Assembly: GCF_010727945.1 (NCBI RefSeq) | Contig: NZ_AP022569.1 | Span: 186,001 to 250,000, forward strand | From: Mycobacterium cookii | Lineage (GTDB): Bacteria; Actinomycetota; Actinomycetes; Mycobacteriales; Mycobacteriaceae | Direction of reading: 5' to 3' | Length of the DNA stretch: 64,000 bases | Shown here: in pieces, positions 1 to 12,050 of the stretch | How positions within the stretch are numbered: position 1 is the first letter of the stretch | Layout of the letters: every line of letters starts with the position of its first letter | Translations under genes and position numbers: made by a program | Notes under the pieces: generated by a model | What the model was told of the DNA's origin: nothing | What the model saw: the letters and a program-made list of their open reading frames with translations, nothing else | The model's database searches: none

Positions 1-1089
1 GGCGACGCCGATCGCCTCCGAGACGATGCTGCCGCGATCGCTGCGGACGCAGATGTCGCGGTCATGTTCCTAGGCCTCCCCGACCGCGAAGAATCCGAGG
101 GATTCGACCGAGGCCACATCGATCTGCCTGAACAGCAACTGAACGTGTTGCGGGCAGTGGTGGCGGTTCAGCCCCGCACCGTCGTGGTGCTCTCTCACGG
201 GGGCGCAGTCAGACTTGCCGAAGTGGACCGACTGGCGCAATCCATCCTCGACGGCGGTCTGCTTGGACAAGCCGGCGGTGGAGCGATCGCCGACGTGTTG
301 TTCGGGGCCGTGAACCCTTCTGGCCGCCTTGCCGAGACGGTGCCGGTTCGCCTTGAAGACGTTCCCTCGTTTCTGAACTTTCCCGGGGAGAATTCGCAAG
401 TCCTTTACGGCGAGAGCATCTACGTCGGCTACCGCTGGTACGACGCACGCAAGATCGACGTGACCTATTGCTTCGGTCACGGCCTGTCTTACACCACGTT
501 TTCTTACGGCACGGTTCGCGCCGAATCCGACCGCGACGACCTCGTCGTCACGCTTCCTGTCACTAATACCGGTGATCGTGATGGTCGTGAAATCATCCAG
601 GTGTATGTGTCCAAGCCGGACTCGCGCGTGCGGCGAGCGCCCAAGGAGCTGAAGGCATTTCAAGCTATCGACCTTGCCGCCGGAGCAACCGCGGAGGTAA
701 CGCTTCGCATCACCCGCAACGACTTGGCCTACTGGGAGGAGCGTGTCGACGGCTGGATCGTCGAGGGCGGCGCGTACACGATCCACGTCGGCAGTTCCAG
801 CAAGGATATCCGCGGCGCCACAGTCGTCGACATCAACGGTGACACGCTGACCCTCCCGCTGACCGAGGATTCCACAATCGCGGAAGTTATGGCGCATTCG
901 ACCGCCGGACCGCTATTCGCCTCCCTCGCGGCGCAGAACATTGCCCCGGTGGCCGACGCGTTGGACAACGAATTCGGCGTGGACATCGCCCGGGTAGCGG
1001 CGTCGATCCCATTGGGCCACATTGCTGCATTCGGTGGCGGGTTCAGCCGCGAGACGCTGGACCGATTCCTGGAGCAAGTCTGCGAGTAA
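1..1089 (+). CDS. Beta-glucosidase-type glycoside hydrolase family 3, C-terminal part (partial, 5' end outside window)
   Basis: The frame is open from base 1 and ends at TAA 1089, so the start lies upstream of the window. The visible 362 residues hold the C-terminal alpha/beta sandwich domain of GH3 enzymes (AVMFLGLPDREESEGFDR near residues 21-38, with the typical E-EG-DR pattern, then PSGRLAETVP and YVGYRWYD) and a following fibronectin type III-like domain (from about residue 180). GH3 enzymes release terminal glucose or related sugars; the nucleophile Asp is in the unseen N-terminal barrel, so substrate cannot be judged. It ends about 350 bp before the next + strand operon and looks independent of it. 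Confidence 0.85.
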   Translation, partial: GDADRLRDDAAAIAADADVAVMFLGLPDREESEGFDRGHIDLPEQQLNVLRAVVAVQPRTVVVLSHGGAVRLAEVDRLAQSILDGGLLGQAGGGAIADVLFGAVNPSGRLAETVPVRLEDVPSFLNFPGENSQVLYGESIYVGYRWYDARKIDVTYCFGHGLSYTTFSYGTVRAESDRDDLVVTLPVTNTGDRDGREIIQVYVSKPDSRVRRAPKELKAFQAIDLAAGATAEVTLRITRNDLAYWEERVDGWIVEGGAYTIHVGSSSKDIRGATVVDINGDTLTLPLTEDSTIAEVMAHSTAGPLFASLAAQNIAPVADALDNEFGVDIARVAASIPLGHIAAFGGGFSRETLDRFLEQVCE

Positions 1090-1442
1090 TCACGGGCCGG
1101 ATGTCTTGCTTACGCGAGCACTGAAGAGACCGACGCCGAGGTAGGGAATGTCAGGGCCCAATCTCGCACAACCGTACGGTCCTGAGATTCGTCACCAAGG
1201 TGATAAAACGCCTCCGACATTGGCTGAGAATCTGAAAGCTGCAGCTAGAGGCATCACGATCCGCCATCTGGTTTTGAGAACCTGCAGCTGCCTCGATGGC
1301 GTTCACGGACTGTCGTTCGCCGGGCTCGATGGGCACCTACCGGCCCCTTCCGAGGCCCACTAGCGTGGGGGCTGTCCAACAGCCCGCTTTCGGATCGGTG
1401 ATCTGCGGGCGATCTTTGTTCCGCGGCGAGGAGGAATCGGTT
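1090..1442. other. Gap of 353 bp with no convincing gene
   Basis: Short open frames here lack ribosome sites and family resemblance. Two small symmetric sites are visible: TCACC-AA-GGTGA at 1192-1203 and CCCAC-TAGC-GTGGG at 1356-1369. The second lies 73 bp upstream of the start of the SDR/acyl-CoA dehydrogenase operon and could be an operator. Confidence 0.5.
1356..1369. promoter_or_regulatory. Inverted repeat upstream of the SDR-acyl-CoA dehydrogenase operon
   Basis: CCCAC and GTGGG form a 5-bp inverted repeat around TAGC. Position in the leader of a five-gene operon suggests a repressor site (TetR-like operators have this size), but the arms are short and chance is possible. Confidence 0.25.
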
Positions 1443-2264
1443 GTGAAGGTTGCCGACAAGGTCGCCATCGTCACCGGCGGCGGCAATGGCATCGGTGGCG
1501 CGATTGCGGCCAAGCTCGCGGCGCAGGATGCCAGAGTCGTGGTCGCCGATCTGGACTCCGATGCCGCACACGCAGTGGCCGACGGAATCAACGCCGAGCG
1601 GTCCGGCGCGGCGGTCGGTGTGGGTGCTGATGTCTCCGACACCGCGCAGATCAAGCAGTTGATTCAGCGTGCGGAAAGCGAATTCGGTCGAGTCGACTTG
1701 TATTTCGCCAATGCGGGCATCACGGGCGTGTCGGGCCTGGACGTCACCGAGGACGAGTGGGACCGCTCCATCGACGTCAACCTGCGGGCCCACATTCGCG
1801 CCGCGCAACTGCTGGTGCCCGGTTGGGTCGAGCGCGGGGAGGGCTACTTCGTCAGCACCGCTTCGGCGGCCGGACTGCTCACCCAACTCGGGTCGGCGAC
1901 CTACTCGGTCACGAAGCACGCCGCCGTCGGCTTCGCCGAGTGGCTGAACATCACCTACGGCGACCAAGGTGTGCGGGTCAGTTGTCTGTGTCCGATGGGC
2001 GTCAACACCAATCTGCTGAATTCGCCAGGGGATTCCGACGACATGCTGGCCCGCCTGGCGAACCGGGCGGTCACCACCGCGGGTGATGTGCTGGAGCCCG
2101 CGGACGTCGCCGATGTGGTGCTGGACGCCATCGCCGACGAGCGGTTCCTGATTCTTCCGCATCCCGCCGTGCTGGAGATGTATCGGCAGAAGGCCGGTGA
2201 CTATGACCGGTGGCTCAAGGGAATGCGGCGGTATCAGCACTCACTACAGGAGGGTCTGCAATGA
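1443..2264 (+). CDS. Short-chain dehydrogenase/reductase (SDR)
   Basis: Predicted NAD(P)-dependent alcohol/ketone oxidoreductase of the classical SDR type, 273 residues. The GTG at 1443 is chosen because GAGGAGGA lies seven bases before it and the Rossmann fold then begins at once (VAIVTGGGNGIG, residues 7-18). NAG-type motif (FANAGITG), catalytic Ser (VSTAS) and YSVTK are all present. Its last bases overlap the ATG of the next SDR (ATGA), so it is the first gene of a coupled set of two SDRs, two acyl-CoA dehydrogenases and an aldo/keto reductase. Substrate is unknown; the neighbours suggest a beta-hydroxyacyl or alicyclic intermediate. Confidence 0.85.
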   Translation: MKVADKVAIVTGGGNGIGGAIAAKLAAQDARVVVADLDSDAAHAVADGINAERSGAAVGVGADVSDTAQIKQLIQRAESEFGRVDLYFANAGITGVSGLDVTEDEWDRSIDVNLRAHIRAAQLLVPGWVERGEGYFVSTASAAGLLTQLGSATYSVTKHAAVGFAEWLNITYGDQGVRVSCLCPMGVNTNLLNSPGDSDDMLARLANRAVTTAGDVLEPADVADVVLDAIADERFLILPHPAVLEMYRQKAGDYDRWLKGMRRYQHSLQEGLQ

Positions 2265-3022
2265 CGTCATCGGATCTGAAAGGTCGCACCGCGATCATCA
2301 CCGGCGGGTCGCGGGGGATCGGTCTGGCCGTTGGTGAGCGCTTGGCCGCCGCCGGCGCCAACGTGGTCGTCACCTCACGCAAACAGGACAGTGCGGACGC
2401 CGCGGCCAAGCAGATCGGCAGCGGCGCAATCGGAGTGGCCGCGCACGCCGTCGACGAGGACGCGGCCAAACACTGCGTCGACCTGACACTCGAACGCTTC
2501 GGCGGCATCGACATCCTGGTGAACAATGCCGGCACCAACCCGGCGTACGGCCCGCTGATCGACCAGGATCACGCCCGCTTCGCCAAGACCTTCGACGTCA
2601 ATCTCTGGGCGCCGCTGCTGTGGACCTCGCTGGCGGCGAAGGCATGGATGCGTGAGCACGGCGGGGCGGTGGTGAACACGGCATCGATTGGCGGCATGCA
2701 CCAGGCGCCGAATATGGGCATGTACAACGCGACCAAGGCCGCGCTGATCCACGTCACCAAGCAATTGGCACTGGAACTTTCGCCACGGGTGCGAGTGAAC
2801 GCCGTCGCTCCGGGCGTGGTGCGGACCAAACTTGCCGAAGCGCTGTGGAAAGACCACGAAGATCTGGTGGCCGGGGGGACTGCACTGGGCCGCATCGGCG
2901 AGCCCGACGACGTGGCGGCCGCGGTCGCGTTCCTGGTATCGGACGAGTCGAGCTGGATCACCGGTGAGACGTTGGTGCTCGACGGCGGCCGGCTGCTCGG
3001 CGATCCGGCAGGTTTCCGGTGA
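2261..3022 (+). CDS. Short-chain dehydrogenase/reductase, FabG-like (Rv2766c-type)
   Basis: A 253-residue classical SDR. The ATG at 2261 follows AGGAGGG (2248-2254) and overlaps the stop of the preceding SDR. TGGSRGIG cofactor loop (residues about 11-18), NNAGTNP, a Ser in NTASIGG and YNATK mark an intact active site; the C-terminal LVLDGGRLLG is usual for FabG-like enzymes. By position next to the dienelactone hydrolase and thyA it matches H37Rv Rv2766c. Likely role: oxidation or reduction of a 3-hydroxy/3-oxo acyl intermediate together with the following acyl-CoA dehydrogenases. Its stop overlaps the GTG of the next gene. Confidence 0.88.
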   Translation: MTSSDLKGRTAIITGGSRGIGLAVGERLAAAGANVVVTSRKQDSADAAAKQIGSGAIGVAAHAVDEDAAKHCVDLTLERFGGIDILVNNAGTNPAYGPLIDQDHARFAKTFDVNLWAPLLWTSLAAKAWMREHGGAVVNTASIGGMHQAPNMGMYNATKAALIHVTKQLALELSPRVRVNAVAPGVVRTKLAEALWKDHEDLVAGGTALGRIGEPDDVAAAVAFLVSDESSWITGETLVLDGGRLLGDPAGFR

Positions 3023-4193
3023 GCGCCGACGACCTGCACGCACGGGTGCAGACGCTGCTCGAGGAGCACGACCCGGCTGGCGACCCACGGGAATTTCTGG
3101 GTGCGCGGTTCGACGCCGGACTGGCCTGGGTGTACTTCCCTATCGGCTCAGGCGGGCTTGAACTTTCGCGCAATTTCCAGGCGCAGGTCGAGGAGGAGCT
3201 GGCCGCCGCGGGTGCACCGCCGGGAGGCGGACCGCACAACGGCATCGGGATGGGCATGGCGGCACCGACGATTGCCGCCTTCGGCACCGAGGACCAGCGG
3301 CGAGAGTTTCTGCGACCGTTGTTCACCGGAGAGCACTTCTACTGTCAGTTGTTCAGCGAGCCGGGCGCGGGATCGGACTTGGCTGGCGTTTCCACCCGCG
3401 CGGTGCGCGACGGCGACGACTGGATCGTTAACGGGCAGAAGGTCTGGACGTCCAGTGCGCAGAAAGCCCAGCGGGCGATACTGGTGGCGAGAACCGACCC
3501 AACGGTTCCCAAACATCAAGGCTTGACCTACTTCGTGTTGGACATGACTGATCCCGGTGTCGACGTCCGGCCGCTGCGGCAGATCACCGGCGAAGCCGAG
3601 TTCAACGAGGTCTTTCTCACCGATGTCCGGGTGCCCGACGCCAACCGCCTCGGCGCGGAGGGCGGCGGCTGGAAGGTCGCGACGACCACCCTGAACAACG
3701 AACGGGTTGCTATCGGCTCGATGGCCGGCGGCACCCGTGAAGGCGGGATCATCGGCAAGGTCACCGACGTCTGGCGGGCGCAACCCGAGCTGCGCAACCC
3801 GGCGATGCACGACGAGCTGATGCGGCTGTGGGTGGACGCCGAGGCGATTCGGCTGACCGCCCTGCGGCTGCGCCAACGGATGGCCGTTGGCCAGCCCGGG
3901 CCCGAGGGCGCCGGAATGAAGGTGGCGTTTGCCCGACTGGCGCAAGCGGTTTCGGGGTTCGAGATCGAGTTGCACCCCGAAGACGGACTGCAATACGACG
4001 ATTGGACGATGCGTCAACCCGAAGGAGTTGACTTCGTCGGCCGCGAACCGGGATACCGATACCTGCGAGCCAAGGGCAACTCGATCGAGGGCGGCACGTC
4101 GGAGATCTTGCGCAACACGATCGCCGAGCGAATCCTCGGCCTGCCTCCGGAACACCGGGTGGACAAGGACATTGCCTTTAAGGATCTGGACCG

Positions 4194-4197
<4 letters not shown>
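3019..4197 (+). CDS. Acyl-CoA dehydrogenase (FadE-type), first of a pair
   Basis: A 392-residue flavoprotein that would introduce a 2,3-double bond into an acyl-CoA. The FAD/substrate region CQLFSEPGAGSDLAG (about residues 112-126) and VNGQKVWTSSAQ are typical. Near the C-terminus IEGGTSEILRN has a Glu where medium-chain enzymes carry their catalytic base. It starts at a GTG overlapping the previous stop and its own stop overlaps the ATG of a second acyl-CoA dehydrogenase. Such adjacent, unequal pairs in mycobacteria often form alpha2-beta2 heterotetramers acting on steroid or branched side chains; that is an inference here. Confidence 0.88.
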
Positions 4198-7288
<3,091 letters not shown>

Positions 7289-7289
<1 letters not shown>

Positions 7290-8029
7290 CAGGCGGTGAG
7301 GTTCGCTGCGAAGACCTCCCGCATCGCGGCCCAGTGCCGCTCTTCGGCGTCGGGGTCATACGACCCGTTGTCCGGTACGGCGTACCCGTGGCCGGCCGCA
7401 TACTTCTCGATCTTGTGCTTGACGTTGGCCGCGGTCAGGGCCTTTTCGAGCTGTTCGGCGTGGTCGTCGGTAAACGACGCATCGTTCTCCGCGCCGCCGA
7501 CATAGACCGTGGCCTGGATCTGGTCGGCCTTCAGATGCGGGCTGTCGCTGCTGTCAGTGACCAGCCCGCCGCCGTGGAAGGACGCCGCGGCCGCAACCCG
7601 GTCCGGCACTCGACCGGCAACGATCAACGACGCGCGCCCGCCCATGCAGTAACCGGTGATGCCGAACTTGGTGCCGCTGACCTCAGGCCGGGCCGCGAGG
7701 TAGTCGAAGTACGCGTTCGCATCGGACGCCCATTTTTCGGCGGTGATGCTGCCGATGAACGAGTACAGGCGCTTGCGCTCGCTGTCGTCGCTGAATGCGG
7801 TCTTCATGTCGAACGGCGCCCAGTCGCCCTGGCGGTAATAGACGTCGGGCAGCAGCACGGCGTAACCGAAGTCGGCCAGCTTGGCGGCCATATCGAAGAA
7901 GGTCTGCCGGACTCCGCCGGCGTCGGGAATCATGACCACGCCCGGCCACGGCCCCTGTCCCTCGGGAGTGAACAAGCGGACTGGGCAGGAGCCATCGGCA
8001 GTGGTGACGGTGTCGGTGATGTTCGGCAT
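7289..8029 (-). CDS. Dienelactone hydrolase family protein
   Basis: A 246-residue alpha/beta hydrolase. The nucleophile elbow is GYCMGGRA with Cys128, the Cys nucleophile that defines dienelactone hydrolases; the Asp (GGAENDASF) and His (AAGHGYAVPD) of the triad follow. These enzymes open lactones such as dienelactone in aromatic ring degradation, though many mycobacterial members have unknown substrates. Location beside thyA equals H37Rv Rv2765. It is transcribed away from thyA, with a repeat-filled spacer of 265 bp between them, and is coupled to the downstream LLM-class gene. Confidence 0.88.
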
Positions 8030-8068
8030 GTGATCCGTTCTACTCCCCGGGTATAGACGGAATTTTTT

Positions 8069-8285
8069 GGCGTCGACCCGCGGCGCCCTGCTTCGCAGCG
8101 CTTGCGATCGCCGCTAGATCCGATGGCGTCGACCCGCCGCGCCCTGCTTCGCAGCGCTTGCGATCGCCGCTAGATCCGATGGCGGCGACCCGCCGCGCCC
8201 TGCTTCGCAGCGCTTGCGATCGCCGCTAGATCCGATGGCGGCGACCCGCCGCGCCCTGCTTCGCAGCGCTTGCGATCGCCGCTAG
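8069..8285. repeat. Four tandem copies of a 56-bp repeat
   Basis: Units start at 8069, 8125, 8181 and 8237. The first three are 56 bp; the last stops after 49 bp, nine bases before the thyA start codon. Units differ only at a few positions near their 5' ends (GGCGTCGACC versus GGCGGCGACC, and CGCGG versus CGCCG). Each contains CTTGCGATCGCCGCTAG. This is a minisatellite (VNTR/MIRU-like) in the dienelactone hydrolase-thyA spacer. Copy number may vary between strains. The repeats fill the thyA leader, so they may carry or modulate its promoter. Confidence 0.95.
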
Positions 8286-8294
8286 TCTGAACGC

Positions 8295-9095
8295 GTGCCG
8301 ATCCCCACGCCCTACGAGGACTTACTGCGGCTGGTGCTGGAGCAGGGAACAGCCAAATCCGATCGCACCGGCACCGGAACCCGCAGCCTGTTCGGCCACC
8401 AGATGCGATTCGACCTGTCCGCGGGTTTCCCGCTGATCACCACCAAGAAAGTCCACCTCAAATCGGTGGTCTACGAGCTGCTGTGGTTTTTGCGCGGCGA
8501 CTCCAACGTCAGCTGGCTGCATGAGCACGGCGTCACGATCTGGGACGAATGGGCAAGCGAAACAGGCGATCTCGGCCCGGTTTACGGTGTGCAGTGGAGG
8601 TCGTGGCCCACACCGTCCGGCGAGCACGTCGACCAGATCAGCTCGGCGCTGAACCTGCTGCGGACCGACCCGGACTCGCGGCGCATCATCGTGTCGGCCT
8701 GGAACGTCGGCGAGATCCCGCAGATGGCGTTGGCGCCGTGCCACGCGCTGTTCCAGTTCTACGTCGCCGACGGCAAGCTGAGCTGTCAGCTCTACCAGCG
8801 CAGCGCTGACCTGTTTCTCGGTGTGCCGTTCAACATCGCCAGCTACGCCTTGCTCACCCACATGATGGCGGACCAGGCGGGCCTGGGCGTCGGCGATTTC
8901 GTCTGGACCGGCGGCGACTGCCACATCTACGACAACCACGTCGAGCAGGTCCGAACCCAGCTCGATCGTGACCCACGGCCGTACCCCGAACTAGTTCTGG
9001 CGCAACGTGATTCGATCTTCGAGTACACCTACGACGATGTCGTGGTGAAGAACTACGATCCGCACCCGGCGATCAAAGCCCCCGTCGCAGTATGA
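8295..9095 (+). CDS. thyA: Thymidylate synthase ThyA
   Basis: Folate-dependent dUMP methylation to dTMP, producing dihydrofolate. 266 residues, the usual length. Start GTG at 8295 gives the family N-terminus ([14 protein letters not shown]). The active-site Cys149 sits in [10 protein letters not shown], the phosphate-binding arginines in DPDSRR (125-130), and the dUMP-binding [20 protein letters not shown] segment is intact. It is followed four bases later by dfrA, the enzyme that recycles the dihydrofolate it makes. A flavin-dependent ThyX is also encoded 12 kb downstream, so both routes to dTMP are present, as in M. tuberculosis. Confidence 0.98.
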   Translation: MPIPTPYEDLLRLVLEQGTAKSDRTGTGTRSLFGHQMRFDLSAGFPLITTKKVHLKSVVYELLWFLRGDSNVSWLHEHGVTIWDEWASETGDLGPVYGVQWRSWPTPSGEHVDQISSALNLLRTDPDSRRIIVSAWNVGEIPQMALAPCHALFQFYVADGKLSCQLYQRSADLFLGVPFNIASYALLTHMMADQAGLGVGDFVWTGGDCHIYDNHVEQVRTQLDRDPRPYPELVLAQRDSIFEYTYDDVVVKNYDPHPAIKAPVAV

Positions 9096-9099
9096 GCGT

Positions 9100-9585
9100 A
9101 TGACTGGACTGGGCCTGATCTGGGCGCAGTCGACGTCCGGTGTGATCGGCCGCGACGGCGGCATTCCATGGCAACTGCCCGAGGACCTGGCGCACTTCAA
9201 AGAGGTCACCACCGGTCACACCGTGGTGATGGGTCGTCGCACCTGGGATTCGCTGCCGGCGAAGTTCCGGCCGCTGCCGGGCCGCAGAAATGTCGTAGTG
9301 ACCCGCCAATCGGACTTCACCGCGCAGGGCGCGACCGTGGTGGGAAATCTTGACGACGCGCTGACCGAGCCGGAAACCTGGGTGATCGGCGGCGAACAGA
9401 TCTACACCCTGGCTCTGCCACGGGCCGAGCGGTGCGAGGTCACCGAGATCGACATCGACATACCTCGCGACGACGGTGACGCGATCGCCCCGGTGCTCGA
9501 CGAAGCCTGGGTCGGCACGCCCGGGGAGTGGCAGACCAGCGACGCTGGGCTGCGGTACCGGTTCCACCGCTACCACCGCAGTTGA
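9100..9585 (+). CDS. dfrA: Dihydrofolate reductase
   Basis: NADPH-dependent reduction of dihydrofolate to tetrahydrofolate; target of trimethoprim-type drugs. 161 residues, close to the 159 of M. tuberculosis. Visible motifs: [19 protein letters not shown] (substrate loop), [22 protein letters not shown] (NADPH), GRRNVVVTR, and WVIGGEQIY. The acidic residue that protonates folate is the Asp in EDLAHF as in other family members. ATG at 9100, four bases after thyA, so the two are co-transcribed. Confidence 0.98.
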   Translation: MTGLGLIWAQSTSGVIGRDGGIPWQLPEDLAHFKEVTTGHTVVMGRRTWDSLPAKFRPLPGRRNVVVTRQSDFTAQGATVVGNLDDALTEPETWVIGGEQIYTLALPRAERCEVTEIDIDIPRDDGDAIAPVLDEAWVGTPGEWQTSDAGLRYRFHRYHRS

Positions 9586-9664
9586 CCTGCACCTTTGGTA
9601 CGGCCTGACACAATTGGTCTGATCACGACCGACCTGCCACGCTTGACCGAAGGAGGAATGACCA

Positions 9665-10324
9665 GTGGAACCCGAATCCGCAAAGACGTTCACTCGTACA
9701 TTCATGGGCTATCAGCCGGCGGCGGTCGATGCCCACGTCGAGATGCTGGCCACCAAACAGCAATTGTTGCTCGATGACGTCGAGAACCTGCGGGCGCGAC
9801 TCAAGGACGTCGGCGACGAAGCAGCTGCGCTCCGCAAAGAGGTGGGCCTCCTCACGGACACCTCACCGTCGCCCCACGCGGTGCAAAAGCGGATGGCGCA
9901 CATGCTGCGACGGACGGTCGACGAGGTGTCCGAGATGCAGGCCGAGGCGCGCGCCGAAGCCGACGCAATGGTCGCGGCGGCCGAAGCCGAGGCCGAGAGG
10001 GCGCGGCAAAAGCAGCAAGAGGTCTTGGCCGAGTTGGCTGGGCGGCGCGAAACGCTGGAAGCCGAGTACGAGAAGACCAAGGAAGACCTTCAGACCGAAC
10101 TGGCCGCCCTGCGCGCCGACGCGCAAGAAGCGCGCGAACAACTCCTCGCCGACGCGAAGCACGAGGCTGATCACTACCGTGAGCAGGCCCAACGAGCTGC
10201 GGACGAGGCGAGCAAGCAGCGGATCGTCGTTCTCGAACAGCTGGTGGGCGTCTACCGCGACCTGGAAGGGGTTCCGGCCACTCTCGAGTCGGCGTATCAA
10301 GAACTCAAGAATCCGTCGGAATAG
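9665..10324 (+). CDS. DivIVA-domain coiled-coil protein
   Basis: A 219-residue acidic, alanine- and glutamate-rich protein. GTG at 9665 follows AAGGAGGA. The first 40 residues (KTFTRTFMGYQPAAVDAHVE) look like the DivIVA N-terminal motif that binds curved or polar membrane; residues about 75-200 are an almost continuous coiled coil. Related mycobacterial proteins (Wag31, SepIVA) organise cell growth at the poles and septum. This one lies alone between dfrA and a DNA glycosylase gene in the accessory block; a scaffolding role is inferred, not shown. Confidence 0.75.
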   Translation: MEPESAKTFTRTFMGYQPAAVDAHVEMLATKQQLLLDDVENLRARLKDVGDEAAALRKEVGLLTDTSPSPHAVQKRMAHMLRRTVDEVSEMQAEARAEADAMVAAAEAEAERARQKQQEVLAELAGRRETLEAEYEKTKEDLQTELAALRADAQEAREQLLADAKHEADHYREQAQRAADEASKQRIVVLEQLVGVYRDLEGVPATLESAYQELKNPSE

Positions 10325-10341
10325 GGCCGTATTCTCAGCGC

Positions 10342-11562
10342 GTGTCCTCCAGGCTGACCGTAGCTCAGGCTCGACGCATAGCTGTTGCGGCACAAGGGTT
10401 TAGCGAGCCGCGGCCAGCTGGGCAGATCACCCGTGCACATCTGCGTCGGCTGATCTCGCGTATCCAGGTACTGCAACTGGATTCAGTGTCGGTCGCGGTA
10501 CGCGCGCACTATGCGCCGGTGTTCAGCCGGCTCGGGCCTTACGACCGCGACGTGCTCGACCGCGCTGCGTGGGCGCACAGCGCCCGCTCGCCGCGGCTGC
10601 TGGTGGAGTACTGGGCGCACGAGGCCGCGCTGATGGCTGTCGACGATTGGCCGCTGCTGCGCTGGCGGATGCGCGAATACCGGCACGGGCGGTGGGGCAA
10701 ACACATCGTCAAGGCCAACCCCCAACTGGCCGACGATATCGTGGCCGCCGTCGCCGAGTTGGGCCCGTCGACTGCCGGCCAGATCGAGAACCACCTTGCG
10801 GAGGTGCCTCGCCGCGCGAAAGGGGCCTGGTGGAATCGCAGTGACACCAAGTGGGTTGCCGAAGCGTTGTTCGCCGCAGGCACGCTGACGACGTCGACCC
10901 GGGTGGGGTTCGCCCGGCATTACGACCTGACGGAGAAGGTGCTGCCCGCCGAGGTGCTGGCCCGGGAGGTCGCTGCAGAAGACGCTGTCCGTGAGCTCAT
11001 GCTGCGCGCCGCAACCGCGTTGGGCGTGGCTACCGCGGCCGACATCCGCGACTACTTCCGGCTGGCAGCCGGACAGGCCAAACCGGCGATCGCCAAGCTG
11101 ATAGCCGACGGCGAGCTGGAGCAGGTGACTGTTGACGGGTGGCCAGCACCAGCGTATTTAGTTGCGGGACAATCGATTCCGCGACGTGATCGTGGCACGG
11201 CACTGCTGTGCCCGTTCGACCCGCTGATCTTCTTCCGCCCGCGGGTCGAGCGGCTGTTCAATTTCCACTATCGCGTCGAGATCTATACGCCGGCGAACAA
11301 GCGACAGTACGGGTACTACGTATGGCCGTTTCTGCTCGACGGCGAGTTGGTGGGACGGGTCGACCTCAAGGCCGATCGAACCGCGGACGCGCTGCATGTC
11401 GTGGCGGCATTTGTCGAGGCAGATCGTTCACCGTCGCACGTCGCCCAAGCGCTGGCCGGTGAGTTGCAGGCGATGGCGGGCTGGTTGGGGCTGGCCGGCG
11501 TGACGGCCGGCCAGCGTGGTGATTTGGCCGGCGAACTGCGAAAGGCTTTGGTGCGACGGTGA
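10342..11562 (+). CDS. Winged-helix DNA glycosylase of the YcaQ/AlkX family (HTH_42)
   Basis: A 406-residue protein with tandem winged-helix segments. The conserved IQVLQLDSVSVAVRAHY stretch (about residues 36-52) contains the Q-x-D motif that in E. coli YcaQ/AlkX is essential for unhooking interstrand crosslinks and removing bulky N7-alkyl bases. LLVEYWAHEAALM, CPFDPLIFFRPRVERLFNF and YGYYVWPFLLDGELVGRVDLK are also family-typical. GTG at 10342 is used. Its stop overlaps the GTG of the following membrane-protein gene. Likely role: DNA alkylation or natural-product crosslink repair; the exact substrate is inferred from the family. Confidence 0.85.
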   Translation: MSSRLTVAQARRIAVAAQGFSEPRPAGQITRAHLRRLISRIQVLQLDSVSVAVRAHYAPVFSRLGPYDRDVLDRAAWAHSARSPRLLVEYWAHEAALMAVDDWPLLRWRMREYRHGRWGKHIVKANPQLADDIVAAVAELGPSTAGQIENHLAEVPRRAKGAWWNRSDTKWVAEALFAAGTLTTSTRVGFARHYDLTEKVLPAEVLAREVAAEDAVRELMLRAATALGVATAADIRDYFRLAAGQAKPAIAKLIADGELEQVTVDGWPAPAYLVAGQSIPRRDRGTALLCPFDPLIFFRPRVERLFNFHYRVEIYTPANKRQYGYYVWPFLLDGELVGRVDLKADRTADALHVVAAFVEADRSPSHVAQALAGELQAMAGWLGLAGVTAGQRGDLAGELRKALVRR

Positions 11563-12050
11563 AGAACGTCAGACGTGGGGATCTACTGGCGAAGTCGGCG
11601 GGGGTGTTCGTCGCCTACACGGCTATCATGCTCTCGATCGAGCGACGACTTCGTCGCGGTGGTGGCCCAGGAATCATCGCTTTCGAACTGGCAGGCACCG
11701 CTTCTCGGGCCGAAGTCATGTTGGACGCATGGGGGCCGGAGGGTCGCCGATTTGCGCGGCTGTCAATGTGGCTCGATTTCGGTTACATGGCGAGTTACGG
11801 CGCGCTGCTTGCCGTCTGGCTCGATCGAGTGCGCCGCCGACGCGGGCACTCCGCTGTGCTTCCGGTATTGGTGGTAGTTGCGGTGGCGGGCGATGCGGTA
11901 GAAGGTGTTTCGCTTCTCAAGGTGCTCAACGGAAATCGCGTCGCGGCCAACGCCCGGCGCGCCAGGACAGCGGCTCTCGCCAAGTTCACAGTGCTTGCCG
12001 GCTGCCTCGGGTATATCGCCGCGCGCTCGTCGGTGCTTTTTAGGCGTTGA
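11559..12050 (+). CDS. Conserved membrane protein of unknown function
   Basis: 163 residues with about four hydrophobic helices (roughly residues 12-25, 70-88, 98-115 and 135-155) and basic loops, so an integral membrane protein. No family is recognised. The GTG at 11559 overlaps the glycosylase stop (GTGA), implying co-translation. Its last 11 bases overlap the 3' end of the convergent lipoxygenase-like gene. Confidence 0.6.
   Translation: MKNVRRGDLLAKSAGVFVAYTAIMLSIERRLRRGGGPGIIAFELAGTASRAEVMLDAWGPEGRRFARLSMWLDFGYMASYGALLAVWLDRVRRRRGHSAVLPVLVVVAVAGDAVEGVSLLKVLNGNRVAANARRARTAALAKFTVLAGCLGYIAARSSVLFRR

Noticed and set aside
1148..1363. Small + strand frame of 71 codons in the first gap
   Set aside because: No ribosome site, no resemblance to a family, and overlapping frames on both strands are just as open.
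8069..8285. CRISPR-like array
   Set aside because: The 56-bp units are contiguous with no unique spacers and no cas genes nearby; it is a plain tandem repeat.
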